A stretch of 64,000 bases of DNA from Viscum album (taxonomy: Eukaryota; Streptophyta; Magnoliopsida; Santalales; Viscaceae): assembly GCA_963277665.1 (NCBI GenBank), contig OY728152.1, positions 1,185,330,357-1,185,394,356 on the forward strand, given 5' to 3'. The notes under the pieces were generated by a model that saw nothing but the letters and a program-made list of their open reading frames with translations, was not told where the DNA came from and did not search any database. Positions 25,423 to 38,559 of the stretch are shown one piece after another. A program made the translations under genes and the position numbers. Positions within the stretch are counted from its first letter, which is position 1, and each line of letters opens with the position of its first letter.

Positions 25423-28074
25423 CCTTATGTTCTAATGAAACATCCTAGTGGGGATTGGGCAGTGACTACCCATGCCTGCTTCCTTTTAGACAAGGGTTGG
25501 TCATTGTAACCAAGTTGGCATATAACTAATATGAAGGAAATTTAATATTTAACATGACACGCACACACACACACATATCCTTTCACTCAAAATGATGAAA
25601 TTAAAAAACCACTATGTAAACAATTCCTGAAACTGCTATATCCCACAACCATAGTACCATATAAAGAAAAGTGAAGTAAACAAGGCCATAATACAAGACC
25701 AACAAAAATGTGTTGTTAACCTCAATTACAACCAATAAGAAATGTTGATGGGGATGCTTTCTTCTGCCCTAGGAAAAAAAATCTGTTATGTCTCCCAATG
25801 AATCGTCGCGTCCTAGTCTTCCTAAGACTCTGTTAAATTTTTTGATCATCTACAAAAGACATGACCTATACATCAAAATCCTATGAAGTGGTGAGTATAT
25901 CCATAATTATTAGGACACCTCGAATTAAAAATATATATAATAGGAATGATGTAATAATATTTACAATTGTATAAGTCTACTAGACATATAACAATAATAT
26001 TTTTATATAATCAACCACGAAACACAATGTATAGGTATGAAACTACCAAAATATAATAGTAATAGGAATTCACCTCGAACATTTCACGAAGCACTCATCT
26101 AGGGGAACACACACCTAAGCTTGATAAAATTAATGACGTCAATCTGAGAGTTAGTTCTCATCATTTCTCAATATAAAGGGGGTACTTCCTCAGCCATTGG
26201 GTGATACCAAAAACTCATTCGGAATTAACCTACCATGTAGGTGATTGGCGCCTGCATAGTGATTCTCAGGTCGATACAGAGAACTATGCCTAAGGAATGA
26301 TGAATGAATTATTTAACCTACCCATTTTATCTTTGGTGATTCTAAAAAATATTATAAGGATGTACTTCTAATGGAATCATAATCCTATGTGTAGGAATTG
26401 ATTCATACCAACCTATAGAGAAATGATAAAGGCAACAAACCCTAAAAATTGACTCCATAAAATGGAGGAAAGGATAGTCAATCCATGTATAATGGGGTAA
26501 AAAATGAGTAGTCAGGTCACACGTTGTGTCCCTTGACCTAGATTTCCTCATTTGTACAACCTCTAATTTCATTACACCATGTTGTGTATATGATTGTAAC
26601 ATAGTGTTTAGAAAGAGCCAAACACTATTTCTTACCATCTGGGGTCCCCTGGGGTCCCCTGGTGTACTCTGGTCATGTTCCAGTACACAGTGTCATCAAG
26701 TGTATCCTTTCTCATGTACCAGTAAAAAGAGCAATATATGTATGTAGTTATGGTCATTCCATGTGGGGTTCTAAACTCCATTTTGGATACTTGTGTAATC
26801 CACCCCATATAGGTGAAAATCCCATGTTAACGTAGAGTGGTCCAATGATGAACACACTCAGTGTGTTCTGGATTTTAATTAAAGTATTTATCTTACTCCG
26901 CACACCACATATGATCTATTAGATATCATTTAATGCTCCTTTCACCACAAATATCTAGGTCTAAGGTCATTTCTCGAACCTACCAATGGATATATGTGTT
27001 TCATGCCATCATTCAGATCACCAATCCAATTTAAATCAACCTGGAACATCTCGACCGTAAAATGGATCATCATGAAAAAATTTTATTTATTCACTACTAT
27101 AACTATAACACCTACATTTAGTCATCCTAATGATGTATCTAAAATTTCTGATCCTTTCTCCATGACTCAAAGTTTCAACAATCAATTATTCATTATTTAG
27201 GGGAAGAGGGAAGAGCTTATGTTAAGAACATCTGAAATCAGGGTGACAAAATTACATGGAACATTCCTAAGTAATATACATTAGTAATTATTCATTCTGG
27301 AATTCATCTATTAAAATAATTATTATAAATAAATCAGTCAATTAATTTCTAGGGAAAATATAGATAAACCCTAATAATTTCATGTCATCGTGCATATGCG
27401 GTCGACCAATGGGATAATATTTTCTTAGATTAGTCTTTGTTCATTGTTAGAATAATGAGTGGGAAAAGGGTTACAATATATTTTATCCTAACTAGTTTTT
27501 TAATTTTTTATTGATAAATATAATTCTTCTCATCATAGGAATTTTTGAAATCCCTGATGAATGGAGTTTTTTGTTCTTTTATCCAATGTTATATTGTCAC
27601 ATGCCAAGAGGGTTCCCAAAATATCACTCTATAAGGACACTAAAGGATTCTAGGATTATGATCCTTACCTGGAATCTCTACCAAAGAGATTACATAAATA
27701 ATAAAATTTTGTTTTGTCACTGTATAGATGTAATAGATTAAAATTTTTATTTTTAATTTATCATATTCATTTAAAATTCATGTGTCAACATTCCACAACT
27801 GACCCCCCCCCAACCAAGGATCACTCTTGCATATTGGTAAATTATATTTCTTAAAAACAATGAGGTGCTCATATTCCTGATATGGGAAACCATTTATAAT
27901 TTGATTCCATTTTCTGAGGAAAAATATGTGAACATTCTATTTAATAATATATTTTTTAAAAATATTATTCAGAAAACATAGGGCCTTGGAATCACACACC
28001 ATCCCAACACCATGTTTTGAATTTAATCTATATCATATTTAAATGAAATTCACAAAAATTATCGGACATTATAT
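25423..28074 (-). repeat. 3' LTR of chromovirus 2
   Basis: It aligns with 32945-35418. Shared landmarks: gaagcactcatctagg at 26089-26104 against gaagcactaatctagg at 33381-33396; gtcgatacagagaa at about 26271 against 33608; the 'gtactctggtcatg' block at 26664 against 33993; and 'ggtccaatgatgaacaaac' type sequence at 26839 against 34166. The element-proximal end reads (minus strand) tataatgtccgat, close to the usual 'tgtaa(c/t)(a/g)(c/t)cc' start of such LTRs with TG changed to TA. A (CA)7-like run lies at 25562-25575. The frames at 26342-26638, 26526-26747, 26994-27200 and 27511-27741 lie inside this LTR and are not coding. Confidence 0.87.
26641..26660. repeat. Tandem duplication of a 10-bp unit inside the LTR
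   Basis: The decamer ggggtcccct occurs twice head to tail. The matching site in the other LTR (about 33971-33985) has one interrupted copy (ggggtctgcccg), so the duplication probably arose after insertion by slippage. The unit is GC-rich and self-complementary, which is unusual here. Confidence 0.8.
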
Positions 28075-28108
28075 TCTCCTAACCATGAAACATTACATTC
28101 CCAAAAAT
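28075..28108 (-). other. Polypurine tract region of chromovirus 2
   Basis: On the minus strand the sequence between the pol end and the LTR reads atttttgggaatgtaatg, then tttcatggttaggagaa. This follows the conserved plant chromovirus signature '(a)atttcgaggacgaaat...aaggggagaa' and directly abuts the LTR start. It fixes the orientation and the internal end of the 3' LTR. Confidence 0.7.
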
Positions 28109-28123
28109 ACAAAACAATGGCTA

Positions 28124-28275
28124 CTCAAAGAGTTGTGGGTACTGAGAATGAATCTTTGCCTCACTCTCCCATCTTCATTGATAAAAATTCTCACTCTTCC
28201 ACATGACACACACTAAAGGAATTAATCACCCACAAAAGATCCTCTCCTTTTGATCCTAGACCTCCCCTAGGTACT
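28124..28275 (-). pseudogene. pol: C-terminal chromodomain remnant of chromovirus 2
   Basis: The minus strand reads YLGEV, DQKERIFCG, then LIPLV, VMWKSENFY, WESEAKIHSQYPQLFE. This matches the chromovirus consensus 'E-x-P-V-x-I-L-D-x-x-x-x-x-L-R-x-K-x-I-P-L-V-K-V-x-W-x-x-H-x-x-E-E-A-T-W-E-x-E-x-x-M-x-x-x-Y-P-x-L-F'. Several frame changes and stops interrupt it, but the aromatic residues of the chromobox (W in VMW, W in WES) and the final YPQLFE are clear. Its presence excludes the non-chromodomain Ty3/Gypsy lineages. Confidence 0.88.
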
Positions 28276-29460
28276 AAGCAAAATTCACACCATCATCGAT
28301 GTCAAGATCACCCGAATAGATGACTTTTGATTGGTCATGTCTGTACCTCCTTATATACAACACATGGATGAAGTCATTCAACCTATCCAACAAGAGTGGT
28401 AGAGCCATGTTTTATTCCACATTAGCAATTCTATGTAGTATTTGAAAAGGGATGAAGAATCCCATTGATATCATGAAACCTTGTGAATATCATCATAATT
28501 ATCATTGAGGAGAAAACAATACGAACACATGGCCTCCATCCTCAAACTCCAATGTCCTCCATCACCTACCAACATAAGACATATGATGGATATGTGAAAT
28601 TTTAATCTACAATAGGTTTATCTAAACATTTTCTACAGTAGATCACACCACCTCTCTACCAATGAGTGATGACTCTCCACAGTCAACCCATCAAAGTGGT
28701 GGCATACCGGGAAACACTTACAAAGCATCAAATGTTCCATTGAAATGGTGGAATGGTATCTCTTGTTATATGTAAACTCCACTAGGGGTTAATGATCCTC
28801 CAAAATATAGAAAAATTCTAGAATCCTAGATCGTAAAATATCCTCTTGAACCAGAATGGTCAACTTAGTTTGGTTATTATTTTTCAGGTTAAAGGATATG
28901 GTCATGCATACCATGGTCCCAAAATCCTCATTTATTCCCGTCCATAATTGGGATGTAATGAATCATGATATGATAATATAATTAATGGAAGTCTATGGGG
29001 TCAAAGTGTCTCCTCCACATAAAGGATTCCAAAACTATCTAATGAAAATGTATATCAGATATCAAGGAAGTGGGTAGACATGGTGATTCTGTCAAATATC
29101 ACTCAGAAGGAATCATCTCCACTAAAAGTACATTACAAACACATCATGAAATAAAATTATATACATTCAAACATCCACTCCAGAACCACAAGGGGTTAAC
29201 ATAATCCCACTAAAACCAGGATCATATTAATCACTTGCTAAAAAGTGAGTCTTTGATAAAAAAACTCTCCAATTACGTTCATCAACCATGGACACCAAAA
29301 TTAAAGATTGAGGCCATGTAACATCATTTCCACAGCTAGATATACCAAAAGGGTACATATGATACTCACTCATATCCTCCTTCCACAACACCACTGGTAC
29401 TACTATGAATCCTTTTAAAATAATGAAGTGCAACTCTCCTTTAGAATATCTATTATGAGA
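28276..29460 (-). pseudogene. pol: Integrase remnant of chromovirus 2
   Basis: Read on the minus strand from about 29460. The N-terminal zone includes VLWKEDMSEY, matching 'Y-W-W-x-G-M-K-x-D-I-A-E-Y' (long frame 29227-29493). The core has IFDRITMSTHFLDI for 'I-V-D-R-L-T-K-S-A-H-F-L-P-V' and FGILYVEETL. At the second catalytic Asp, SYHDSLHPN replaces 'S-D-R-D-x-R-F-T-S', so D became Y. In a shifted frame come INEDFGTMV, NNNQTKLTILVQEDILRSRI, and LVEFTYNKRYHSTISMEH (about 28740-28800). The GPY/F-type C-terminus follows: WRTLEFEDGGHVFVLFSP (28508-28580), GFFIPFQILHRIANVE and LPLLLDRLNDFIHVLYIRRY. The order is intact, but frameshifts and stops abolish function. Confidence 0.92.
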
Positions 29461-29749
29461 ATGCCCTATGGTCCTATTAGCACGTAGGGTCACACAGTGA
29501 GTGTCCCCAAGTCATGCCCCCGGACTCACTGTTACAGTGGATGTATATCAACCATTGACTAGTTGTATGGAGCTATATATTCATCAATAGTGGATAACTG
29601 TAATGAGGTCAGCTACCCTGATGCATTGTATAGTACTTGCGAAATATATCTCTAGCTATGATAATATTCTCCCAAGTTCACCTTACCAAGGGTATAGACA
29701 TTCTCAAAGTCATTGTCCTAGAGGAACTATATATTTCGTCTCTATCTCA

Positions 29750-30015
29750 TGTTCAAATACATTTGACAAATGATATACTAGAGAATATGGTGATCGTTGT
29801 AGATGATAAACAACTTCCCATCAGGTAGTGTCTCCGGATCTTCAATATGAAGACTACCTCTGCAAACACAATATCATGGGTAACATAGTACTGCTCATGA
29901 GGTTTGAAATGGTGTAAACCATAGGTAATACCAACTCACCTCTGAATCAATACAAAACCATCACAGGTTCTTGATGCATCATAGAACACTATATACTTGA
30001 CACCCTTATACAATA
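29750..30015 (-). pseudogene. pol: RNase H remnant of chromovirus 2
   Basis: The minus strand reads VKYIVFYDASRTCDGFVLIQ, then GLHHFKPHEQYYVTHDIVFA, then EVVFILKIRRHYLMG. This is a close match to the Ty3/Gypsy RNase H blocks 'V-V-x-x-D-A-S-x-x-G-L-G-x-V-L-M-Q', 'Q-L-K-P-H-E-x-N-Y-P-T-H-D-L-E-L-A-A-V' and 'L-K-x-W-R-H-Y-L-x-G'. The active-site Asp of Y-D-A-S (29972-29986) is intact, whereas chromovirus 1 has lost it. Only one stop falls within these blocks. The C-terminal third (the 'T-D-H-K-S-L' part) is not legible. Confidence 0.92.
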
Positions 30016-30179
30016 ATATCATGATTGGAATTCTCATCAAACTCTACCTTAGATGTTGAAAAAACTGTTGGAACATTTATGTCGACACAAAATGCATCCT
30101 TTTTCATATAAAAACTGTCATAGGTATTTATACCTTATAAAAATCATGTATTAATCATTTAATTTATCATACAAGCCTG

Positions 30180-31000
30180 AGTAATATTCACACAATAGTC
30201 ATGTTCGTAGGTGGCTCCCAAGAAAAAATTTCCTTGACCTCATCCAAGTCGATTTCCACTCCACCTTCTTAGATAACATGATCGAGAATGTGGACCGCCA
30301 GAATTTAAATTTTGTACATTTATAGTTTCCTATAGAGATGGTTCTCTCAGAGTACATATATAATTATCCTTAAGTGTCTCACGTGTTCCTCCTCAGACAC
30401 TGATTACATAAGGATGTCATTGATAAATACTACCATGATGTGGTCTAAGTAAGGCTGAATGATCTAGTTCCTTAGTTACATGAATAATGTTGGGTCATGG
30501 GTCATGCTAAGGTAAATTACCAAGTAATAATAAGGATCTTAAAAACCTGTTAAGGACATATTTTTTATATACAAATAATGTAATTTCATGTGATGATATC
30601 ATGATATGAGGTCAAATATTGAGAACCATCATTTTCCTTTCAACAGATCAAAGAGGTCATTGATTCTCAGATGTGGATAATTGTTCATCATGGTCAGCAT
30701 GATCAAGTGTTGATAGTCCACACACAAACAAAATCTCATTTATATAATATTGGAAAAAAAAATTGGGGATTCCATAGGTGAAACACTAGGTCTCATGAAT
30801 CCCATCCTCTATAATTCCTCATACTGCTTTCTCACATCTTGAAGCTCTACCAGATCATTCTGTTATGATGGTCAAGATGATGATGCCATACTAAGGTGTA
30901 AATCAATGTGGAAGTCTATCTATAAATATGGAGGTAATCCTAGACCATATTCCAGAAATACTTCCTCTTACTCCACCAATACTACTGGAAACTGGAACCT
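30180..31000 (-). pseudogene. pol: Reverse transcriptase remnant of chromovirus 2
   Basis: The minus strand, from about 31000, gives YGLGLPPYL (equivalent of 'D-L-P-G-L-P-P'), VELQDVRKQYEEL, and GFMRPSVSPMESPIFF. Then MRFCLCVDYQHLIMLTMMNN and YPHLRINDLFDLLKG follow, matching 'M-R-x-C-I-D-Y-R-x-L-N-K-x-T-x-x-N-K-Y-P-L-P-R-I-D-D-L-F-D-Q-L'. Next comes FDLIS-stop-YHH (TGA at 30599-30601). The palm box is QPYLDHIMVVFINDILM (FIND at 30417-30428): the first catalytic Asp of the D-D pair is Asn. It continues SVSEEEHVRHLRIII and a decayed 'F-L-G-H-V' segment. The sequence is easily recognised but carries about ten stops. Confidence 0.94.
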
Positions 31001-31145
31001 CATAACATATATTGTACTAAGGGTCATTCTAGACAACTAATGAGTAATTGGGTACACCCTATTATGAATGTTTCAATCCTCGATTGTCTAGGTATAATTT
31101 TTACCTACAACGTTAAAAAATGTTCCCTTAATATAGACACACAAC

Positions 31146-31440
31146 ACCCTTTTACAAAAATAATCAATCTGGGGATGGTATGTATATAACCAATCCATAC
31201 TAGGAATGATATCATAAGGACTCAACAATTCCACTAAGAGGATCGAACTGGAGAAATTTCCACTAAGGGTCAGGTCACACTATCAGAGAAATTGTTTGAT
31301 CATTGATTCATTTCAATTATGTGGCTCTTAATGTAAAGGTTGAGCCAATGGGTCAACTGAAATCTCTAGGTCTCAAACAAGAAATGTTGAAAATATTAGT
31401 GACTAGAATCATTATGTATCCGTACTATAGACAATGTTGA
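31146..31440 (-). pseudogene. pol: Aspartic protease remnant of chromovirus 2
   Basis: The protease releases the mature proteins from the polyprotein. At 31146-31245 the minus strand reads ILLVELLSPYDIIPSMDWL, then YTYHPQIDYFCKRV. This matches the conserved C-terminal part of plant Ty3/Gypsy proteases, 'D-L-I-L-L-x-x-x-D-F-D-V-I-L-G-M-D-W-L-S-x-Y-H-A-x-L-D-C-x-x-K-x-V', with G-M-D-W now S-M-D-W. The catalytic D-T/S-G motif should lie 60-80 codons earlier, at about 31400-31440, but I cannot read it there. Confidence 0.8.
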
Positions 31441-31713
31441 AAAGACAGAAATTGTGACTCAAATAATTCCAAGTTCACATTGGTTCATAATCCACAATCA
31501 AATAAATCTATCTTCTACCCTATCAATCTAGATCCTTGAGACTAGTGCGAACCACTAGGGGTTGTGGTGGTTGAAATTCAAAACGTCGACCATCGACACA
31601 TGCTTCCCCAACTTCTCTTCCATATCTTCTACCCTAGAGATATACCTACTCCTACCATTATACCTACCTTGGAGGTCCATCCACTATATCCATTTAAAAA
31701 TTATGTAGGTTTT

Positions 31714-32640
31714 GAAATTTTCAAGCTATATGTCCCCTAAAATCACATATATACATCCTCCTCTTCCATGATTGACTAGATGCACCATGTGAGCACTAAA
31801 AAAAGAACCTCTATCCTGGGACCTCCTTTGAAAATCCCACCAAAATCTCGAACACTATGAATGATTTAAGATCTTTTATGCCCAGTTCTGTGATCCAAAT
31901 CACCCGTTTCTGAATATCAGTAGTATTTTCTACTCATCCTAGAAGGATACAGCCACCAAATCTCGATCAATAACACCTTGTATATGTTGGAATAAATAGA
32001 GGTCTGAATTCGGATAAATATATCAACATTGAACTACCACGATAGTCTAATGACTAATGTACAAATCACTATAAATATTAATCAAGTATATAGAATGGTT
32101 GCTGAACCTCAATTAATAATCATAAATTGTCATGTTTCCATATGGGAGTTGAAGAAGCTTCGTTATACCCACAACTCTCAAGGTGAATGGTGAGACCACC
32201 AATATGGGAAGGTGTGTCAAATCTATCCATGAATGAGTCTTTTTGTCACCATTCTGTATTTCCAGTCTCCACCATCATACTGATGAGAAGTGTAGAATGC
32301 TCCTGGTTAGGAACACCCTCTATCCCGCTAGTGTCCTCTCTAGAAGAAAAAAAACGGTCACCACCTCAAGCCTTTACTGATAAGAAGAAGGGTAAAGTTC
32401 ACTTCGAAACCTGAGGGTTCTGTGTCTCAAAAATTCGTTATGTTTTCTCAACATTTTCTCCTCATCTGCTTGTATGGTTGGATCTACATGTTTCCTTAAA
32501 GGTTGAAATTTGTCTAGTGCACCACCTAGAAGTAAATTCTAGGGAATTTTTCACATATAAAAGCATCAACACTGAGGTGTCATCCTCATGATCATGTTGA
32601 TGAATACTATATGGTAAGCATAGAAAAGTAATATGGAATG
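31714..32640 (-). pseudogene. gag: gag remnant of chromovirus 2 with decayed zinc knuckle
   Basis: This occupies the gag position between the PBS and the protease. At 31714-31758 the minus strand reads GCIYVILGDI, stop, LENF, in register with the C-x2-C-x4-H-x4-C zinc knuckle. Only the first Cys survives: the second is Val, the His is Asp and the last Cys is Phe. Upstream blocks of the gag core are not clearly legible, though the length is right. The frames 32187-32414 (+) and 32462-32659 (-) lie here and show no convincing gag alignment. The limits are approximate. Confidence 0.6.
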
Positions 32641-32926
32641 AACCCATGAAGTATGACAATTAATTAGCATAACTGGAGAACTAACTCAAGAAGGACATGG
32701 AAAACCACAAACCACTCTTATATGATTCATGTGGAAATTTTTTCCCAATAACTGGTGTTTTCTTATATAGAGTCTAAAATAATGATATCAGTGTCCTTGT
32801 ATGTAAATATGTTATCTACCACACCATCCCAATAGTATCTAGCCTAAAAAAGCTGATCTCGAGATAGTTGACTCTATCGCACCAAACAATTAGCATAGTC
32901 TCTCAGTCATAAGGTAGAATTGTCTA

Positions 32927-32938
32927 TCTCTGATTCCA
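32927..32938 (-). other. Primer-binding site (tRNA-iMet type) of chromovirus 2
   Basis: The minus strand reads tggaatcagaga, 10 of 12 identical to the common plant PBS tggtatcagagc. It lies a few bases inside the element from the 5' LTR end. The same PBS type is found in chromovirus 1, supporting one family. Confidence 0.75.
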
Positions 32939-32944
32939 CTCTAT

Positions 32945-35418
32945 CTTGAACTATCACAGTGGGGCTCATTACATTAATACCCAAGACCGCATCCAAAAGG
33001 CATGGGGAGGGTGACTATCACCAATTAGGAATATCACAAACAACGGGGGAATTGCCTCATTACCTTTATGCACACACACATACCCATGCCCAAACAATGA
33101 TGAAATGTAATAACCAATAACGAATCAATGCTTTCATACCACTATATCACATAATAAGAGTATTTCGCAAAGTAATGTAAAAAAAATATAGAATGAATAA
33201 AATAATAACAAAAAGAGTTCATTACAATATAAAAATTAATGAAATATGTATCACTATGAATGTTTATATTTGTAGAACATATAACATGAATGTCCATATA
33301 TACTCAATCACAACACAATATCTTGACGTAGACCACAACAACTATATAATATCAATATGAATTCTTATTGAAGATTCCAAGAAGCACTAATCTAGGAGAA
33401 AAAATTCCTATGTCTGATATCACTGATGATGTCCATCTGATAGGTGCTTTTCCTCATGTCACTCCATGAGAGATATATGCAGATAGATCTAATGAGTGAT
33501 AGAATGGAATAGATTTGGATCATAACTAGGGCCATGGGGGATATCATTAACTCAGTATATATTAACCATCCTTATTGGGTTTTAACACCTATGTAGTGTC
33601 GGTCATGTCGATACAGAGAAATCCATTTAGGGAATGAAGATTTACTAAATGATCCTAATCAAGGCCTCTTAGGGGATTCCAAACACTATATCCTAGAAGT
33701 CCTACTGTAGGGATCATATTAATATGTGTTGGAAACGATTTGATCCTACATTCATGGAAATGTTATTGGGAAATATCCCTCATGAAAATAGTCAAAGATG
33801 TTGAGGACAAGAGAATGATGCCAAGTAGAAATTGGTACACAAAATGTTGTTGGGTCACACGCTATATCCCTTAACCCTGGCTGCATACCATGTTCAGAAT
33901 ATGATTTGATTAAAAATTTTCATGTAGAATATGGGTACACAATGTTTGGATGGAGTAACATGTCATGTGATACCATCTGGGGTCTGCCCGTGTACTCTGG
34001 CCATGTGCCAATACATGGTGTTAATTGGGTAACCTTTCCTTTGAACTAGTACATGGTGTTATCCATGTAAATATTTCAAACAATGTTCTGTTGAGTTATG
34101 CACACCATTTTAGGATCCAATGTAATTCACCACATGTCTGGGTGTAGACCTTGTATATAAAGACTGGTCCAATGATGAACAAACCACATGTAGATGGGAC
34201 ATCATGCTGTGTGTTATGGAATTTCATAGAAGTCCTGTTCCTCATCTATGTCGCATGTACAATTTCTTAAATCATATTATACTTTTATGTTCTCCAAGAA
34301 TCTATAGTTCCATGAACATTTCACCACTATAACACCAAATTCATGTGTTTCATCTCATCAATAGGATAATAAATCTAATTTCATTCAAACCGACGCATAT
34401 CTCTTGAAGTAAAACTTCTCCCAAACATCTCAGATTCTTCAATTACCCTCACCATCACACCTCGATTGATTTGTACCGATGTCAAATAGTCAATTTTGGA
34501 TTGATATGCTAATATTCCAAGGATAATGTATTGATTATTCAATGTTTGGGGTAAAAATGAACAATGTTTCCCTTGAACATCAGGAATTAGGGGAGAGAAA
34601 AGCTCAAGAATAAATACTGAGAAACGAATCTCATCAATTTTTCATTATGGATTAAATCCATTCCCGTAACAATGAAAAACAAATAATGTAATCAATCTAT
34701 TGAAGAAAATCCATATAAACCTTGAAAATATTATCAAATTCCACATATATGATCAATAATTAGTCTAATTTGTTTGGGGATTTGACATTTTTCATCGTAG
34801 GAATTATGAACGAGAAATAATAAATGAAATAACACATCCCGCTAAAATTTTGGACCAATATTTGATGATGATCGATCGCCACATCATCACATTAAGTGAG
34901 ATCCACAATTAACATCATTCATCGAACTTTGATCAATGTTTTTGTCATCGTCTAATGAAAGGATTATACAAATCTCTCCCTTTAGGGAATCTAGAGGATT
35001 CTAGTGTTTTTAACATTACCATGGATTTATTATAAAAGGGTTATTTAAAAAAATCTTTTTTTCTGTAATGTAGAATCAATAAAATAAGTATATATATAGT
35101 TTTATAATTTATTTTATTCATTTAAAATGGTCATGACTACATTACCCAAAAAAAATGCATAGACCAATATAATGTTGTGCCAAGGGAAATGTTGCTGTTC
35201 AGAAATCAATGGTGACCTCAAATTTATAATCCAAGAACCTGTAGAGATATTATTCCACTTTTTAGGGAAATATGACGCATATGATATTAAATATTTTACT
35301 GTTTTTAAAATATTATTATAGGTACACTAGACCATGGAATCACATATTGTCACATTTCTAATTCTCAAATTAAATCTATATTATATTAAAAAAACTGATA
35401 AATCAATGGCATTAAATA
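32945..35418 (-). repeat. 5' LTR of chromovirus 2
   Basis: Partner of 25423-28074 and about 180 bases shorter, with a net deletion near its PBS-proximal end relative to the partner. Landmarks are listed with the partner LTR. The outer end is placed where the minus strand reads tatttaatgcc, aligned to tataatgtcc in the other LTR. The internal end is set by the PBS. No cellular gene lies inside. Confidence 0.87.
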
Positions 35419-38400
35419 TATAATATTGATACCAAAATATGTTTTTAAAGAAAATATTATTTATTTCTCCATTCAGTGGAAGAAATATTTTCCTATATAT
35501 GCATGATTACTAAAGATGATTTAATTTTTACAATTTTCCTATAATTTTTCAAATTAATTTATCCATATTTGTTACATATAAAAAATGTCTTTATATGTTA
35601 TTTCCTAGGATTATTTATAATAAATCTGTTCTTCTGACTTTTTACCAAATATTGGAATATTTTTTTAAATTATATAAAATATAATGAAATTCTTATTTTT
35701 ATGAATGATCAACGATTTGTACATTCATTTACATGTTTCCACATATATTTTCCATTAAAATTTTACCCTTGAAAATTTAGAAAAATTTATATTTTGATGA
35801 GAAAATATTAAAATGGTATATATAAATTCTACAATAATGTGTAATTATTTGAAAAATATATATACATTAATCAAAGAATGAAACCCTTGATTTAATTAAA
35901 ACATTACAATGTATATGATCTTGGGTTACAATCCAAATTCATTCTCTATATGATTTAGGATTTTCCGAAAATTATTTTTTATGAAATCAATTCAATTTCC
36001 ATAGGATATGATATGATCAAATAATTGAATGTTTTTTAATCTGATTTCATCTCTATGGTTTATGTTTTGACGATGTTTCTACAAACCCCATTACATTTCA
36101 TGGATTATGATATGATTATTATATTACAATTATCTTAAAAATTAATATAAAAACTTCATTTCCTGATTTGTGTGAACCAAATCTCCAAAAAATTAATTGG
36201 TTAATGATAGATATATAATGAGATAAATAGTACTTTAATGGGGTGTGAAACATATTTGGTAAGGGACTCTATCTAGTATGCTAAACATCTGAGTGATCCT
36301 TGACTACCATGATGGTCTGTGTTTTGACCTCAGTCTACTATAATATTTAATGAAGTGAATCCTTATGTAATAAATACATTATTTTAATTCATAGATGAAT
36401 TCCAAATATACACGTCTTACACAATTTATATTCTATCATGAATATTGATATTTTATTACATTATAATCCTTGTATTATGAACACAGAAGAATTTCCGAAT
36501 TAATCATGTTTATGATATAGGATATGTGGGATATAGATTTACCATTTTATGATCATGTTATTATACCGTTATGGTCATGTTATAGATATATGATCAATAA
36601 AACTCTCTTTTTTACCCTTACATAGCATATGAGATCAACCTTTTTTATGTTTCCTCTTCTATAGATTATGATTAAAGGTACTAATTATGATATGTAAATA
36701 ATGGTGAATTATATAGATAAACTAATGGGATATGATGTAGATCACATAAAAAACCATTATAAATGGGAAAAACAATACCATAACAATAAAACTATAAAAT
36801 TATGGCATTGATCATTATGATATTTCATAAATATTTATCTAATAAGATATTATAACTTTGTAGGAAAGTTTTGGGTACATATAGTTTGAATTAAATATCG
36901 GATAGTTAAATATTTGAAATTATGATGGGAAAACATTACTGAAAACCCAATATAATATTCTATATCTAATGTATAATTATAAATATATGGTTACAATCAT
37001 GAATGGAATATGTTATAATTATGGTTTCATAGATGATAGTTTAGATATTTAAAAAAAATTTATTTGATATTTCATTATTATGTGGGTTTAAAATATGATT
37101 ATAGTTTTTGAAACAATTAATTTATGTTTTATTAATTGATTGGAACATAATAGAAATATTTTAATTCTCAATTTAAAAACAATGTCATCATTTTTATCAT
37201 GAAAATATGATTTTTATATAAGGTAGAATGTAAATTATTTTTGTAAATTTTAAAAAATATCATTCTATGAATTTTAAATTTATTGTAATCAATATAAAGA
37301 TGTATCAATGTTTTGTTGAGTCCATAATGAGAAAAAATCTATTGACTCCTAATTGTTCCGCTCATTCACAAGTCACTGAGAAACAAATTAGTAACACTAA
37401 AATGATATTTTTCATTCCTCAATACATTGAATATTAGAATTTTATTTCGGTTTTTTATTTTTTTTAAATGTCATTACATCAATAATAGACTCTTATAATG
37501 AATATGAAACATGATGATGATATTAATGATATATAGTGGTATGAGTTTACGATCATATATCTCTGTAATTAAATTCCCCTTATTCATCAAATAAAAATAT
37601 AGGTATCATATCTTGAGATGAAATAGATGGTTGATTAATTATTTGTATCTTATGAGGAATATTAATCCGCACTTGTTAGGTACTCTTATATTATTTTCAT
37701 CCAATGTGATAATATATTTGGTCAATTATTCAATTTTTAATGCCTCGTTTCTCAAATGGAATTACCCAAAATGAAATATAATAGATATGAGTAGATTGAT
37801 TGATGTTTCATAAAGTTTGGGATGGATATTTAATTCGACAATCAATAATATTTTTCTTACATGAAATGAAAAATGGAATTCAAGTGAATAACAAAAAAAC
37901 ATGTACATAATAACATGATACTCTGTTTCTAATTAATTATTGAAAGAAAATGTGGTGTAAATATTTATAACGTGACTGGTAAATGATTCACGTTCAGAAT
38001 AGATGATGATCATGGAATATAATGTAGATGGTATGGGAATCATTTAGTTTAGGATGATAAAAGATAAAATTCAACAGAAACACTCGATTGTTATTAATTA
38101 ATGTAGTAACGGAAATAGTATAATAATTTAAATTTTTTGTAGTATAATGAATTTTATTGATGTTAAAAACACATCTTAAGGCATGAGACAACGTAAAATT
38201 TAAATTTATCACATCTTATTACATGGTTTTATGATAACTATGTGGTAAAATGTAGACAAAAAATACAAGCGATATATAAAATAATATAATTTGATTCTAG
38301 ATCTATCCAATATTTTATACCAGATGACTTTATAAGGGAATCACTTTACAAAAGCAATCATTTCATTTTGACTTAATCATAAAAACCCATAATTGTTTTA

Positions 38401-38489
38401 CAGTAGAATCTCAAGACTATTATTATTATCTAATTAACTCTTATTATAATGTGGTTCTGAGAAATATTTTAATTCTCCCACTTGTAGAG
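35419..38489. other. AT-rich DNA between chromoviruses 2 and 3, nothing assigned
   Basis: If chromovirus 3 were full length, its 5' LTR, PBS and gag would fall here. I found no PBS-like tggtatcagagc, no zinc knuckle and no LTR similarity. Either that half was deleted, or it has decayed past recognition. The frame at 37994-38212 (-) is low-complexity. Confidence 0.5.
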
Positions 38490-38559
38490 TTTTATGTTTT
38501 TTGACTTATGGTTTTTTTTTTCCTTCCAAAATTCTCACACAAATTTCAAATTAATGGAT

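Larger units (their letters stand above)
25423..35418 (-). mobile_element. Degenerate Ty3/Gypsy chromovirus 2 (Tekay/Del-like), - strand
   Basis: The most legible element of the window, about 10 kb, read on the minus strand: 5' LTR (32945-35418), PBS, gag with zinc knuckle, protease, RT, RNase H, integrase, chromodomain, PPT, 3' LTR (25423-28074). The domain order and terminal chromodomain identify a Ty3/Gypsy chromovirus. The long LTRs and shared LTR 3' end put it in the same family as chromovirus 1. All enzyme domains are interrupted, and the RT catalytic box reads FIND rather than F/Y-x-D-D. The LTRs differ by many substitutions plus about 200 bases of net indels, so the copy is old. I could not identify a target-site duplication at the approximate ends. 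Confidence 0.94.

Noticed and set aside
29637..29828. Plus-strand frame opposite the RNase H region
   Set aside because: It lies antisense to the pol remnant of chromovirus 2, and its own translation matches nothing.
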